A program made the position numbers and the translations under genes. DNA of 64,000 bases from Streptomyces sp. KL109B (GTDB lineage: Bacteria > Actinomycetota > Actinomycetes > Streptomycetales > Streptomycetaceae), in contig NZ_JASERL010000001.1 in assembly GCF_030766935.1 (NCBI RefSeq), forward strand, positions 434,001-498,000. The letters run 5' to 3'. Shown here in pieces: positions 63,808 through 64,000 of this stretch (the stretch's first letter is position 1; every line of letters starts with the position of its first letter). The notes under the pieces are model-generated. The model was not told where the DNA came from and did not search any database. It saw only the letters and a list, made by a program, of their open reading frames with translations.

Positions 63808-64000
63808 TCACACGCGCTGCCACAGCGCCGGAACGTTCGGCGGCTCCCAGCCCGTCTGCGCCTGGTGGCCCTGGAGACAGCGGTACGTGGCGCCGCCGTA
63901 CGTCACCGTGGCCCCGGCCTGGTAGACGGTGCCCGCGGCCCAGGTGCCGCCCGGGTCGCCCGGGTCACCGGGGTCGCCCGGGTCGCCGCCGCCGGTGGTC
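63808..64000 (-). CDS. C-terminal chitin-binding module of a secreted protein (5' end outside window)
   Basis: Final 63 codons on the minus strand. Four Gly-Asp-Pro units form a linker, followed by a compact module WAAGTVYQAGATVTYGG, YRCLQGHQAQTGW and a terminal ALWQRV, matching CBM5/12-type chitin/cellulose-binding domains. Typical of secreted chitinases, LPMOs or chitosanases. The gene continues right of the window; the catalytic part is not visible. Ends TGA at 63808. Confidence 0.85.
   Translation of the reverse strand, partial: TTGGGDPGDPGDPGDPGGTWAAGTVYQAGATVTYGGATYRCLQGHQAQTGWEPPNVPALWQRV

Overview
The window is a chromosomal segment of a Streptomyces-type actinomycete. It is very GC-rich with strong third-position GC, uses many GTG starts and one TTG start (rpoB), carries leaderless-type promoters, and preserves a gene order I recognise from Streptomyces: korAB, a partial nuo cluster, htpX, yajQ, tRNA-Tyr, the tRNA-Thr/tRNA-Met/rpmG block, murB, aspC, tRNA-Trp/secE/nusG/rplKA, rplJL, rpoBC, and rpsLG-fusA-tuf. 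Base calls and coordinates were read by eye; family names rest on motif recognition, not on searches.

1-6.9 kb (minus strand): 2-oxoacid:ferredoxin oxidoreductase korA/korB (korB cut by the window edge), a LuxR-type response regulator, and two tandem paralogous sensor histidine kinases. 7.0-17.1 kb (plus strand): a second complex I cluster with nuoA, B, C, H, I, J, K, L, M and N, nearly all coupled by 1-11 base overlaps, with no nuoD, E, F or G. 17.2-21.8 kb: mscL, htpX, a YccF protein, an APC permease, a GlsB/YeaQ-like protein, yajQ and tRNA-Tyr, apparently an unoccupied integration site.

21.8-28.1 kb is accessory-looking: a TIGR03086-type protein divergent from a MarR regulator, a B12-dependent radical SAM RiPP-type C-methyltransferase overlapping a DUF5825 gene, a small zinc-ribbon protein, an NAD(P)-binding protein and an amidohydrolase. 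The radical SAM cassette is the best candidate for a poorly described system; one weak 41-codon precursor candidate lies just upstream and is discussed with its rival explanation, a promoter. 28.2-37.5 kb: tRNA-Thr, tRNA-Met, rpmG, a hadA/hadB-like hydratase pair, a TetR-MFS efflux module with two matching operators, a DUF3291 protein, murB, a TetR-SDR divergent pair with palindromic operators, a thioredoxin-like gene remnant, add and aspC.

37.5-57.1 kb is the transcription/translation core: tRNA-Trp, secE, nusG, rplK, rplA, two lipoproteins, an L10-type leader, rplJ, rplL, rpoB, rpoC, a DUF1707 protein, rpsL, rpsG, fusA and tuf. RpoB has Asn at residue 442, equivalent to E. coli Ser531, the main rifampicin-resistance position, so intrinsic rifamycin resistance is predicted. 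57.1-64 kb is a variable interval after tuf: a Fic protein with an N-terminal self-inhibitory motif, a WhiJ/AbaA-like regulatory set (HTH protein, RsbW-like ATPase, XRE-DUF5753 protein, DUF397 protein), a secreted PIG-L deacetylase with a C-terminal repeat domain, and the C-terminus of a secreted protein with a chitin-binding module.

Most operons end in strong hairpins, and several promoters fit the principal sigma factor pattern (TTGAC-like, 16-18 bases, TANNNT). I saw no CRISPR array, insertion sequence, transposase, integrase or prophage.
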